Positions 23,801 to 38,800 of a stretch of DNA of 64,000 nt are shown piece by piece. The position numbers were made by a program, and so were the translations under genes. The DNA is from Micropterix aruncella. Its lineage: Eukaryota > Arthropoda > Insecta > Lepidoptera > Micropterigidae. Position 1 is the first letter of the stretch; each line of letters begins with the position of its first letter. Under the pieces are notes generated by a model. The model had not been told where the DNA came from and did no database searches. It was given only the letters and a program-made list of their open reading frames with translations. The DNA lies in contig OX155978.1 in NCBI GenBank assembly GCA_944548615.1, positions 1,588,642 through 1,652,641 on the forward strand. The letters run 5' to 3'.

Positions 23801-26800
23801 CGAGAACGGCTCCGCGAAAAGATGGTGCGATCGAGCACGAAGATAATTATTTGGTACGAAAAGACTCACCTTGGCTAGTAAACTAGGGTTATCACGAATT
23901 AGATTCAAAACATAGCGTTCACCTTACCACCCATTCACTCCCCTTTCAAAGCCATATGATCATCAATATCGAAATGAATAATAACGACTATGATTAGCAA
24001 AACCTAGTTACACACAGCATACATGCATACGTTCTTTGTATGCATGTATGCTGTTACTTTGCATACGTTCATTCACTGCTAAGTACGGCGCGGAGTTATG
24101 GGGGCGCGCAGCCGACAGGCAGAGGGCTTTCGTTATGCAGAAGCGTGCAGTCCGCACAATAGCGCGTGTGGCGCTTGATACGCCAGCTAGGCCTCTGTTT
24201 AGAGATCTCTGCATCATGACGCTGCCGTCCATTTATATAATGGAAGTTGCGCTGTTCGTTCGCAGAAATCTAGCCGATTTTGAAGTGAATGGTGTGCATC
24301 ATCACTATCCAACAAGATCCCGTAGCATGCTACGTTCGGTAAGTCATGCATTATCCAAGTCGGAGAGGGTAGCCTATATCGCCGGCCCAGCGGTTTACAA
24401 CAAACTCAGCGAGCACATTAGGCAGGCGCAATCTCTTGACGTGTTTAAGAGACGCCCCTTACAGATAAGGCGTTTTACTCACTGGAAGAATATTACTCGA
24501 GTGAAGTCTAAAATGGTTTGGTGGCTAAATTATTTAATGATCTCTTTTGCATTTTGTCTTGTATTTTCTTTTTTCTACATTATTCTTGTGTTTTTTTCTT
24601 CTTCATTTTGTTCAGTTTATTTTATCTTTTCTTTACGATAAAAAAAATATATGTTTGTTTGCTAATATGTATGAATGTTCGCTAATCTGACTTGTATACC
24701 AGTATAACAATAAAATGAATATAAATATGAATAATATGAATACGTTTAAAATGTTAAAAGACTTTTGAGACTCTATACAAGCGAATACGGGCAAACCTTG
24801 TTTGGTGCTTGTTGAAGTCCGTGGAAGGGTAGATTCTCGTATAGGCCCGGATTGTCCGTGCCACGATTGTCAGTGCCATTTGAAGCGGGACCTGAAAACA
24901 CCCAAAACGTAAGAATTAAATCTAATAAAAACTACGTGGATCGTACTGAGAGTTTCTGGAACTGATCAGTTATGTGCATAATTTAACGATATTGAAATAG
25001 AAATACTAATTTATAAAAACGGCTGTAGAAAATGTGTGTTCCCTATGATTGTACGAAGCATTCATTGTAAGCAGGTAACGTAACGACCAGGTAACGACCA
25101 GGATCTCATGCAGATAATATTTCAGTAAATCAAGGATAATATCTAAGTATTCGGCGTTCATATACTAATGCCTAATGTATGCCAGACATCACCTAACATA
25201 AACTGCAAATAATGCTGACATTCAAATTCAAAACTCAAATTCAAAATTTCTTTATTAAATCTTTGAAGTTACACATATTTTAGATTGAACGATATCCTAA
25301 CTAGGCCGACGAACGTGCTAAGACTGGAGCAAAGGGAAGGTACAAATATGTTTAGAATAATCCGTCAACCACTGAAACAACACGCCAGGGTTGAATCATT
25401 CCAAAGCGCTAATTAAGTCTTACGACCCTGACACGGACCGTGAGGCCTTATCGCTAAATAGGAACAATCTACGCATATTGGTGAGGGAGCTCACGGGGCA
25501 TTGTGGCCTTAACAAACACATGTATAACTTCAAGCTCCAAGACACAAAAATGTGCAGGTTCTGCCAAGGGGCCGAGGAAACTCCCCTGCACCGCAAGTGC
25601 GAGTGTGGCGCGCTGATGCGTAAAAGATACACCCACTTGGGTGGTCATTAACTACAACCTGAGAAGGTATAACAATCTGGCGCCAAAAGCCTGTTGCGGT
25701 TCTTAAATGACACGAGGCTTAGCGCAGACCTATAGTAGGTGGCGAACACAATAGATCAACAATGTTCGCAGTGGTACAAGGCTCATAAACAACTTATAAA
25801 AGCCCCACACAACAAATAAAATAAAAAAACTAGGCCTTGCCTATAGGTAGGCTAAATGTAAAAGAATGTAATGGTTTACGTAAAATGCGGTATTTTTTCT
25901 TACATATATACTTTATAGATACATATTAATTATTACTACATAGATTCGAATATTTGTGCATTATTTTAGTATATATGTTATTACTGTCTCTGTTTATTCT
26001 CGATTGATAGTCAAAAGTGACTAAGTTAGGCGTTTATTTACTCCGTTAAGAAATCTAGGACAAGTCCTAGATTGAAATCTAGGACTGAAGTCTATCAAGA
26101 TCTAGGACTTAAGTCTATCAAGAAGATAGACTGAAGTCTATCAGTAGAAACACAATCGCTCTCACCATTCCCGCGGAAGCCCCCTTTCATGCGCACCCTG
26201 AATAAGACTGGCAAATTTCGAGACTTGGACATTTAGACAACTATTCACTTGATATTTGGACAGATAACGTATCATATAACACTCAAGATGACATAACGAT
26301 TCCAACAATACAACACACTTCTGAATCGGTTCCAGAATGTGGAATTTATGGTAGAATAAAGAAATGGAAAACATACATAGATGAACTATGAACACATTAC
26401 ACTCCTCTTTTGTTGGGCAGTCATGTAATAAGGACTAAAAGTATAAAATAATTCAAATACAACTTACGTATCTAATTGATTACAGTGAATAAAAGCTTAA
26501 GGTAAACTAACAAACATTGCAAAGATCCCTAAAAGAGCTTTTTACAATAATATCAACGAATATAGAAGAGTATCAATTGCTTTTGAAAACGCGTTGAAAA
26601 ATACATAACACTTCAGCAATTTTAAGGTTTTTTTTATAATATCAGATTCCAGAAACATTCAGTATAATCAAGATCAATGTATAATACCTTGTCCCGGTTT
26701 TTTCCGCTTCCTATTATTGCTGTCTAATTTAACTATACTAGTATTCTCGACATGCGCTGCCTCATTCTCAGATTTCGTAGGCCGTATAAACGAAACAACT

Positions 26801-29800
26801 AAAAAAAAAGCGACACATAAAGAGCCATGCACAGCAAAAAAAAAAAGTTTTTTAACCCTCAACTGGTACACACGCGTCTCTCAGACGTTGATTTGCAGTA
26901 AGTATAACTTTCCCGACCCACCAAACCGACAAGGAGGGAAAGTATTGTGAACGTGTATTTTTTTTTTGGGATGAAGACGGAAATATATATGCCAGAAATA
27001 TAAACGCCAGAATGATTGGACAACAATTGGGGACTTTTGAATTCCGCCTCCAAAGCACTGGAAGGTAATACTCTATGATTGGACGCCAGAGATGCTGAAA
27101 TTTTATTTGAATGCCTTTCAGCATACACTTCCAGACTCCAGTAACCTCGCTCTCGTTGGAGCTATGCCAAGGATAGTTCTTGTCCCCTATGTAGCAATAC
27201 CCCTTGCACAGCTAGACATATTCTAGCTGGCTGCAAGGTGGCGATAGATCAAGGACGGTACACTTACCGCCATGACAAAGTTCTCGCTGTTATTCGCGAG
27301 GTAATTAGCCTCTCAGTGGCTCATGCCAACAAGGGTTTGACAGTATCATCCAAACCCCCAATACAGTTTGTACGGGATGGCTCTAAAGGCAAAAAACATT
27401 TAACTAATACATTCCCTGAAAGTCTCGGATGCACAGCCCTCCGTCCAGATAACTCTTTACTCTCTATCTCGGAAGGTGGCCGTTATTTTAGAATTAAATG
27501 TTTCATGGGAATCAAAAATCCCAAAAGGCCACGAGTACAAATTAAATAAATACTATGATCTCGCAAATGCCGTAACCCGGAACGGCTTCACTGTTAACCT
27601 TCACGCGGTGGAAGTTGGCGCTCGTTGCCTGCCAGCTAAATCTCAATTTCATCTCTTTAAAGATTTCCAGAAAAATAATCAACTCTTTCCTAGAAAAAAT
27701 ATCTAAAACCGCGATTTGCGCATCTCAAATTCTATGGCTTCGAAGAGAGAGTGAATGGGTGGTAAGGTGCACGCTCACGTGTGGCAAGACAGCGGTCCTA
27801 AACCTACCACAGCCGGTTGTTAGTCCGGAATCCACTGCTCAGCCCCCAGAAGTGTAAAAAAATGTGTTATAATGGGCCCGACTCCGTTCGGTGAATTTCA
27901 TGGCAGCTCCGTTTGTATTTTATTTATTTATTTGAGGCCTCCTGAGACGATTAAGACATATTCCAGATGGAATTGTGTTTATGTGTCTGTGTCTGTGTAT
28001 ATGTATACGTGTCTATATGAGTGTCATTTTCTTTTTCGTGATAAAGACGAATGTATTAGTTTTTAGACCCTTAAGGTGATTAGGGCCATTTCTAGACTGA
28101 AGACTGTCTGGGTGTCTGTCTGTGTGTCACGATAGCGGCCAAACGCTTTATCCGATAGAGCTACAATTTGGCACGCAAGCATCAATTGGTAATGGCAAAT
28201 TTTAAATCGTCGTTTAAATCGATCCACCAGGAGACGCACAAGTCACATTTCAACCACGAAGTATTAAAATCTAGTACTCAGATGCCTTGTTGAGCCGAAA
28301 TCACAACTTGGGTTGTCGACTACAGCGGGCAAGCCCGTCACCTCAGGAAGTTTTAACGATTAGTCGTTCTATCTTGCTGGAGTGAGCGCAGAAGACTTGA
28401 GGACAAAACAATCCACCATCTAGCTACGCCACAAGCCCGTAAGAGGCCAACGCCTTAACCGCGAGATAGCCAGGAGTGTTACCCGGCGGGCCTACACTCA
28501 CGCCCTTATTTCCAATTGTGACCAGATTACTCCGGTCTCTCGATTGGTTACGAGTTCGAGGTCGCTTGCGCGGTCCTCTCCCTTACGAAGCGGTGGAACG
28601 GTGTTTACCGAATCTATCGCGGACCACAGCGTCCTATGCCCGGCTGTTCACCCAGGATCGGGTAGCCGAAGGTCGTTTCAAGAGCAGTTACCGTAAGGTC
28701 CGCAACCACATCCGCTCTATAGGAAACAGTACTGCTTCCCCCGACTGTTAGTCAGAGTGCACAGTCGATTGGCTTACGCCGCACGGTGCGCATACCGTCC
28801 AGGAGCACCAGAAGGTTGATTCCCAGGGGAAACTGACCATAAGGCCAGAGGAAACTGACCAAGGCTCGCACTTCATGCGTGGAGGCCGTCGGATAGGTGT
28901 TGACCCGTGAGTGTGACCAACCCTGAACAGAATTTGTCTTCGTGGCCAACTCAGCGAGGGCCCATTAATTCTCTTTAGGAGACAGTAATGTTTCCAGACT
29001 CCCCCGGCTGTCGGTCAAAATGCACAATCGATTGGCTGACGCCGCACAGTGCGCAAACCGTTCAGGAGCGCCCGAAGGTTGACTCCTAGGGGAAACTGGC
29101 TTGCAGGCCAGAGTCCTTCCTTGGCTGACACTTCTGCATGGAGGCCGCCGGATGGATATTGACCCGTGAGTTCCGACCTCAAACATATGGGTCTCAGTGG
29201 CCAATTGCAACGGGGTTCATTAGCTCCCAATACACAAATACACAAAGACAGACAGACAGACACACAGAAAGACTTCTATCTGGAAATGGTCTTAATCGTC
29301 TCAGGCGATCGCAAAATGGATATTTCGAAGTAATATAAAAAAAAATGCGCTATCACAATACTTTCCCTCGTCGTTGGTTGGTGGGCCGGAAAAGTAAAAA
29401 CAAATTAAAAAATTAAAGAATAACCATTGAGATGACTTTGTATTCATACGTCTACGAGATATATGCGTGCCAATTGTTATTGAGGGTTGACACTAATAAA
29501 TACCTCCTTCTGTGACGACGACGTTCGGCCCTTCGCACATAAACAGAGATTTAAAACTCTTTACCATAGATGTATGCTCGTTCGGTTTCGCCAGATTCAT
29601 TAATGATAACGCTCTCCCGTTGCTTTTTGGCGCGATTTTCATATCTGCATCTGTATCATCTATCATTTTTCCAAATCTGCTAAATCGCATATTCTTGAAA
29701 ACATTACCGACGGTTTTGTACTTGTTTTTAATGATTTTTGATTTCGTTTCGCGTTCCAGGATCCCTAAATTCTCGCTCGGTTTGTTGTTTGCCTCTTCGA

Positions 29801-32800
29801 TTATAGGATCTTGCTTCGCCGGTTCCTGTCTGAGTTTTCTCAAATTTTCAGGATTTTTGGGGCTCAGAGAGTGATTTGAGTTCACGTGGACTAAGACACC
29901 TGGTTTCAATGGCCATTTATTAGTGACATTAACAGAAGTTGTGGCGTGTTCTCCATCCCCAGTTTTGAGCTTTAAATGATCTCGAATTTCTTGCAGTTTC
30001 TGCTCTTTATCGACTTTTCCACCTCCTCTTTTACTGTCATCTAATGTGGCCTGTAGCTGATTTAGCGTTGCTTGGAGCTTCTGAGGCGTTCTATAGTGCT
30101 CCTGGCTCAGGTTCTGCTGCATTGGCACCAAACGTACCTTATCAGAGTACTGTGCGGGACTGATGGGCAAATGAATTCTCGGCGAGAGACCCGGAATAGC
30201 CTGGGATATGATCGAATGAGCAATGGACACCTCACTTGGCATGCAATCCCCATCAGGACTAAAAATAAAAACACAAAAAAATAAGGCGTAACATAACATG
30301 CTCACAATCCTAAAAAAAGACGACACAATCGCAAACAAAAAAGAAATAAAAACGTTTTAAATCTTTTTTTGTTATTCTTTTGCTGACCTGTCGTGTTAAT
30401 AGTCGTTAGACGTAGGACATCGGGAGTTAGTGCCGACAAGAACCTAAAAACATCGCATTTAATTTGTGTTATTAAAAAAAAATGGGAGCGACAACCCTGT
30501 TTTTAGTTTACATTCGAGAAGGAAGCTAGGGTGACCGTAGCATCGCCATTTTTCGAGACGTTCTAGGATGCAGTCACATGCTTTTAAGGGTCGAATGCAT
30601 TTAATTCTTGCGACTCGAGGGCTTGCAAACCAAAATAAACACATCGTTAAATTTACAACAAAAAAAAAAGTGTGCTAAATATAGCGAGATTCACTTGAAA
30701 AACGTGTGAAGGGACAACACTCTTAATACTGTTTCAACTTACAATGTGGCATTGTCATATTTTGCCAAGAATCCGCCTTCACGAGCTCTGAAGCTATACA
30801 GAAAAATACAAATTATAAAAAAAACAGATGGTCACACTAGGGTGCCAGTTGCATGGTGGCACAAATTCAACGGTGTGTTTATTTTGATGTTTCGTAATTA
30901 ATAAATAACTGAAAACGAAAAATACTCACTTTTCTCTCTCCTCCAATTCCACAGGGCTATTGTCTGTTGTTTTACAAATAGCCAAGCGTGTACAGTGAAG
31001 TTATACAAGTCAGTGTGTTAATCATTTTTAATAATTATAAATGCGGGTATGCGTGCATTGGTTATATGAAACAGAAACAAACATAAAACACACATAAATA
31101 AGTTAAATTAGGTACTTTAACAAATGTAAATTTATTGTTATTCATTAGGAAATCTCTAATGTTGAAATTTGATAGTTTTGACTTAGAAATTTGGATAAAA
31201 AATGGTCAATTTAGTGCAAGTTTCAAGGGGGTCACAAAAAATTGATATTAAAAGGAGTCCATTAATTTAAATAAATGCCATTTTGTTTTAATTATGCAAC
31301 TCCATAAGCTGCTTGGTTTCACTACTATCAAAGTTCAAATCATTGACCATATCCTATAGATATAATCTACGTTTAGTTTTTCTGCAACTCATTTCGTTAA
31401 TAGAGTTATGCTACATCAAATTTGAACTTAATTACAAAATCTTACATTTTGAGGCTGCTCTCCTCCGTCTGCAAATGCATATGATAACTATGCATAAGAT
31501 TAATGCGATGAGGATTATTGAGACTACGGTTGCAATGATGATGATGAGCGTATCGTGATCTAGATGTTTCCACCAGACTGCATTACCTATGAAGAAAAGA
31601 ACAGTTCATAAAATTATAGAAATATTTTTCTAGTATGGTAAACCGGGGACAAGAGAAACGGCTTAAGTAATTTGTTTGTTACGTAAAAGATTACGTTACG
31701 TTTGTAGTTTGTTTATAAAACTTAGTTTTTCAACCATCACAATGATTTAAAGAAACGTTAGTATGACAATGAGATCTTAAAACATTTTTGAAATATCTCC
31801 AGCCCGAGTATGGTAGAAACAGCAATTAATAAAATATCGTTTATTGTAAATTAGAATATAGGTATTTATTATACATAAAATATAATGAAGCTACTAAAAC
31901 TAATATGGTTTAGGTCAAATTATTATGTAAGGAGCGTATAATTTTACTTTTTATTGAACTAATCATATACTAGCTTATTTAAAATACCTGTTTTTAAGCA
32001 CGTTTAAGTACGGAGAGCATTTATGTCATCAAATAAAAATTTGTTTACGCGCTTATTATAACAAAAAGGCCATAATCCCCATAATAAAGGTATGAGACAT
32101 TCATGAAAGTTCAGGAATAAAACGGTAATTTAACAATACTGGGAAGAAAGGCGTTGCCTTATTAAGGCATTGTTCGCCTAAATAAACGTGTAAAATAAAA
32201 TACAGTTAGGACTAACTACGATAAAATGAATAAATTCTTCCCAGACTTGTAAAAAATCACCCTTTTATTCCTGAACTTTCGATAATGTCCGATATGTTTA
32301 TTATAGGGAATGTGGCCTACTAGGTAATAGACGATTAACACAAATTATCACATTATAATTATATTAATTTCAACACTTTGAAAAATCTGCAAAAAACAGT
32401 TTACACTCTTGTTATACTACTACTGTGATTGACCGGTGATTTTAGAGAATATCTTGAGGCATCTCGAGTCAAATAAACGTTTAGACTTATAAAATTAGAT
32501 TTCTAATAGCGCTGTCTTTTTGAAAATAATTAAACTCACTTATTTTATCCAGGTTTGCTATAAACACAATTTAAAAATCATTAGATGCACATATTCAATG
32601 CTTTTACGGGCTACAGAATACCAATTACATACCTGCAACATCTCTCTCGCAGGGTATCGAGATACCGACTGTGTTGTTGGCGAAGCAGAGATATGTGCGA
32701 AAGACCTCAATGCTTGAGTCGAGTTTGAGGTAACTCTGAAGGCCGTTCTGAGTGATCTCTTCATCTCCCAAAGTGTCGTTCTCGTTTTTGAGTTTCCATG

Positions 32801-35800
32801 TGAAAGAAACTTCCGAAGGATTCGCGTTGGCAGTGCAAACAAGAGCTTGGTAACCATCTATTTCAGTCTGTGTTATTCCGCATTCGGGTTTATCTATACA
32901 AGAAAAAGAATTTGTTTAGAATGGTCGGAGAATCAGGCTTATAAGAGTAATAATTATAATAAAACGCTTTATTTGATCAAACAAACCTTAACTTAAATGT
33001 AAACACCTAAAGAACATTCAACAGTTTAAATATAATATCAACAAATTGTTATTTGAATTAAGCATGCCTAAATCCGAAAACTTGTCTAGTAAAGCGTATA
33101 TATAATGGTTGATTTAAAAGCTAATATTGTAAACATATACATAAAGTATTATGTATATAATCATAATCTATCGTATGGTATTTCTTATTTTTCGCAAATA
33201 TTTTTATAATCGTATTTATTTAATTATATTCTAATATAAATATGTTTATGCCATAATATATTTATTATTTCTTATAATCGAATTTAGGTATCTATGTACT
33301 TACCATATTATTAAATAAATATGAATAGGTATATATTAATTATGATTAGGTATATACATTGTAATATTTATACAGATTAATATGTACAGTTTTTAGTACG
33401 TCTATATTCGATTTATTGACTATTTCAATTGTTAGGCTTCTGCTTTGATTATTGAACTTTTTAACTGACTATTTTAATTATTGTGTGTTTAGTAGGTAGC
33501 TATTAGAATTATTGACTATTTTTATTAAATAAGCCTTTAATTTGTTTTGTAATGCGATTCTACGACGAATAAATTTTAGTAGGTTCCAAAGTTTTTTAGA
33601 TACTATATATTTTTTGAAAATAATATATGTATGTTAAGTAAAGATTAAAGTAGTAATGAGACTTACTACTTAAAACACAAATATTTTGACACGTCCAAGA
33701 GCAGTTTTTAGCCGCCAATTGGACACGACGTAAATGTAATGTAATGTAATATAATGTAATATATTATGTTATATATTAAATTTTAATTAGGTACATTTAC
33801 TATTTCTAAAAATAAAACGTTAGTCAATTTAGTTCTTTATAAATTAAATTGCTAATTTTAATTGTTTACTCTGACCCGCCTAGATACAGGACAGTACAGT
33901 TCTAGTTAGGTGGGCACTGACCATTTGCTACATTTGCGTGTTAAATTTCACCGAGTTACTTTATAACATTGGTAATAATGTGGCTATATGTATAAAAAAA
34001 TATATGAATAAACTATTAAATAAAAAAATAAAAACAATCAACATGATTTATGGTAAAAATGGGATAAAACAGCGAATAAAATCCCTTATAAAAGTAGCTC
34101 GTATCCTTCATTAAGATACACAGATTGAAAATAAAATGAAAGATTAATCGAAAGTTTTAAAAAGCAATAAACATTATAATTACGCAGGGAAGAGGGATGA
34201 GAAAGGAGGGGACGAAATAAATTTCTGAGCGCGTCTTAAGTTGATCGTTGAGCCACTTTTTGAAGTAATATAAACTCAGTGTTGTCTATACATGTGTGGG
34301 TAAAGAATTCCCGAGACAGGCTCCATGCTCGGAGAAGGAGTGCGAGTAGAAATCACTACTGTGACCAGTGATCGAGAGCAGTAATTTGTCTTCAGGTATC
34401 AGAGAGCGCCCGTAAGCTGATAGAGCATTGAACCTACTTTTGAGATAGGTCGGAGCGCCCCCCTACAAGATTCTGAAGAGCAAACCGAGGACACTTGTAT
34501 CTCTATTCTTTCAGGTCGCCAGCCAGTGAAATTGTATAATTTACTCCGTAGTACGGTTTTATTTTCTTAAGTCGTAAATAATGCGAATGCAAGATATATT
34601 GCAGCCGTTCAAACCTTCAACCCTTTAAACTTATCGTATTGATATAAAAGCAACTTACACATGACGTTAAGATAAGAAGTGGCGTAAGTGGACCCGTGCT
34701 TGTTGTTGGCCTCGCATTCGAAGTCGCCACTGTCTTGCCTCGTCACTGGGAAGTTCAAATGTAGTGCATTTTGTTCGGGCCTCTTCGTCGTCTGTTCGAA
34801 GACGCCCGTCTTCGATTTATTTTTTCTTTCAGAGTGCAATATGGTGGCGTTCTTCCTACGCCACTGATACGTCGGTTCAGGGTTGCCTCTATAAAAAAAA
34901 CATAGTATTATTATAACATGATCATAAAAAATCCGGAATTAATATTATCATATTTAGTCGATCTACATTGTGAGTTTCAACTTCGATCAAAAACGCAAAT
35001 ATAAAAAAAAAGAAAGAAAAAAACACAAAAAAAAACAAAAACAAAACTTTTTTTATGTTGAAAATGCGCCATTTAGAGGTGGGTGAAATATCGCTAATAT
35101 TGTTTATTCGCAATATTTTACTTACCGCTAGATGGCGCAGTGTGGTCACGGTTCTTTAACTTTATTTTAATAGATATTATTCACAAACTTGACAAAAAAA
35201 TACCCTTTTTTAAAAAAAAACAAAAGTTGCCTAATTGCTCCTACTGATTCACCCCCTTCAAGGATGCCGGTAACTAGGAACTAGTTCTCTATGTGTGAGA
35301 CCTCGTAGGTGCCAAAACTGCAAATTTAGGTTCTTTATTGTATTAAAGTCACGATCCGGATCGTGAGGGCTCAAATTTCTTAGTTTTTTTGTAATTTTAA
35401 TTGCAGTGGTGTCTCGTAGGCATAAGTTAATGATTTTGTCTGATAATACGGACATACTTACACAAAGTAGTTACTAGATATTCCTTGACAGATTTAATCC
35501 ACAGAAATGATGAATTGTTTTTTTAAAATATATCTTTGTCAACATTATTGTAATTATGATTAATAATAAGAATTTCAGTAAATAAAATGGTTTTTTTTGT
35601 CATTTATCAATACATGCATTATGTAAAGCTTGATTATTTTTAGGTTCAGGAATAATAATATATTTTACAATAATATTTGAATGTTAATATTAACACACAG
35701 TAATATTATTTTCTAATTCGAACGCATCCTAAAATCTATACCAAATATCTCATTATTACCATAGATACATAGAAGGCAACTAGAATATTTTCGCGCGCCA

Positions 35801-38800
35801 TTGCGCGGATATTTCTGGTAAAATTCCATTGTCAAAAATTGTATTTTTTTTTGTGAGAAATCATCAAAATTTTTATTTTTTTTATGAGCTAATATCTAAA
35901 TATTTTTGTATGATAATAAGCAAACCGAAATATTACCTTTGATAGAGAATCTAATAAAGATCACGATAGTATATACAATTTCTAAAGTTGGAAAGTTAGA
36001 AATGCCGAGTTTTTTTCACTTTTTCGATTTTCTCATATTTATTCATAATTAAGTAATTGTTTTACAAATTGAGATTTCAATATTTTGTTTACGAAATTTC
36101 AATGCGATCATTGCACAGTTATTATTTTTATGATTGCTATAGTAGTGCCATAGTTATAGTACTTTTTGTCGAGTGCGTCGATATTGCAAGAAATTCCAAT
36201 AAATTGCCGCGGTCTGCCATGAAATTATGCCGCTTCTCGAAGGGTTAAACATAACATTTTTAATATTATTATTAGTACACTAATGTATGTTTTTTTAATT
36301 GTCCCAAAACATAATGAAAAACATCCTGTGAACGAAGTTATTGAGATTTTCATGCCCTAACAGTTTGCTTGTTGGCGTATACGATGTCTCACATAGACTG
36401 GCGATATAGAGGAATAAGTAAATTAGTTTAAAGGAATAAGCGGCAGCTCTAACTAGGGCAGTACTTACTTCGCTGAGCATAACACCTTTTCTGGGATGTT
36501 ATTTTCGATAACCGATACTACTTTATTAGATACTGTTACATTTTCTGGAGGATCTGAAAAAAAAACAATATGAAAATAAGACAACTCTGACTTGAGTCTC
36601 AATAAACTCATATTAACTCACATTCAACTCCAAATAGAGTTGTACTTGACACTCCTTCTCTGACTGAATTATCGGAAGATTTACACATGTACACAGCGTT
36701 GCTTTTTAGGCGATCGAGTATCTGTCCTGGCCAGTTGGTCATATTCCAAATCTGTTAAAAATTGTAAGGAAATATATTGCTTAATAATTGATCTATACTG
36801 ACGAGGTCGGATGTGCGAGCTGTGATTTATTTTAAATTTCTGCATAATAATGCGATTACCATATAAATTTCAAATTCTTTTGAACATAATAATAATCAAA
36901 TTCCTCTAGACATAAAGAAATAATAAAATAAGTACAATAAAAAAAAGAAATTATTTCAAAATATTTAGTTTTAAAATAGGTGAAAGTAAAATATACGTCT
37001 AAAATATACGAATAGGTACATAATATATACGTTATATACACACATATTACATATAACTTTTCCCAAAACCTTCCCATTAGATAATAATTCAAATTTCAGA
37101 ATACTGTAGAACCGACGCCCAACGAGACAAATTTTAGAAAATAATGTATTTATAATCATCATGAACACATAATTTGGATAAAGATATAAGTCTTGAGTCT
37201 CAATGAACTTTAATCAACTCACATACAACTCCAAATAGAGTTGTACTTAACACTCCTTCTCGAACTGTACAAAACAGTACGCCGAGATTTTATAACAATC
37301 AGTTTGGATATAAAAATGAATTTGACTTTTATCGTATTTAAAAATAAAATGTTTATCGAATCAAAGACATATTAACTATATATCAAATGTAAGAAATTAT
37401 AAGGTAATAGGTACTTAGGTGAAACAATAATGATTACATTTCATATGTTGTTGATTATATTTTAACATTGAACTTTATTACCGAAAATTCTTAAATTTTG
37501 TTTTTGTTTATTGTTTTGGCAATGCCTTCTATTTAGTTTGACTAGGTATTATTATATTAAATTTTATATTATCTACCATATCGTTCACATTTCTTTTTAA
37601 CCTTATGATATTTTGTCATGAATTTTTATTTATTTTCCTTCCGTTTTTTGAATTGAAATTATAATTATTTTTTGTTATTACTTTCCTGATCAAGGAAAGT
37701 ATTGTGGACGCACTTCTGTGTGTCTGTCTGTGTGTATTCACCGACGATAGCGCAGAAACGCTTCATCTAATTGAGCTGAAATTTAGCATGCAGGCATAAT
37801 TTGAGCATAGCATGAACTGAAAAGATTGTGGTTCAATTCCGTCCACCCAGGGTTGGCTCCCGACGAGGGAACTCCTCAACGGTCTACAGCAGAGACTGAA
37901 AATTTTGTATACGCATTCAATTATGATAGCCCCTTCCAAATTTCACTATGACATGGCTGATGTACCCTAGGTTGGCTTCCGATGAGGGAACTCCTCAACG
38001 GTCAACAGCAGACACAAAATTCGAAAAGTCTATGGACCGGAACCCTTGATGCCCATACCCCAGGCCCAAATAAAAACATGGCTATGCAGGAACACCGACG
38101 AAACCCACCTTAAAGAATGAACAAAAAACGCAGGATGCAGGCAAACAAAGAACGCGGTTCCGGAAGCGTCTAAAAAACTTGCCCGCAACCTCACCAGATT
38201 AAAAAGGGACAAAATCCGTAAAGTCATAGGTACTATGACAGGCCACTGTCCCCTAAACAAACACCTGTTTACCATAGGTGTGACAGACAGCCCTCTATGC
38301 AGAGGATGCATGGAGGAAGAAGAAACGCCACAGCATGTGCTCATGGAATGCAGGAGCGTGGCAGAGCAACGGGCAAGAATACTACAATCTCCAGCATCTG
38401 TCCCGGAGGCCTGTAGCAACCTAAACAGTCTGCTAACCTTCTGGGACAGCCTGGGTTGGCTGGAGTAACATAAATAGAAACATGAGCCATACACAACGGC
38501 CCAATCAAGAGGCCAAGTGCGGGAAATAGCCCAGGAAAACTAACTAACTAACTAACTAAGTCGAAAAGTCTAAAAGTCGAAAAGACTTATGAAATTTATT
38601 AGGATTTTATGAAATTAATATTCAGATGAATTAGATTCGAGGCTACTTGACAGGAAACTCTTGGGGTGACACAATCGTTTTTTTTAAATTTTATTGTCAA
38701 TTTAAAAAAAAAATGACAATCAAAAAGTATTTGTTTTTTGTGCCCAGTTATTAGGGTGTTATTATTTGGCTGTAAAATTAACACCTTATTGAAGATTTTT

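Noticed and set aside
26050..26150. CRISPR-like array
   Set aside because: Units are ~23 bp with no unique spacers and some are inverted; this is a simple local repeat in a eukaryote.
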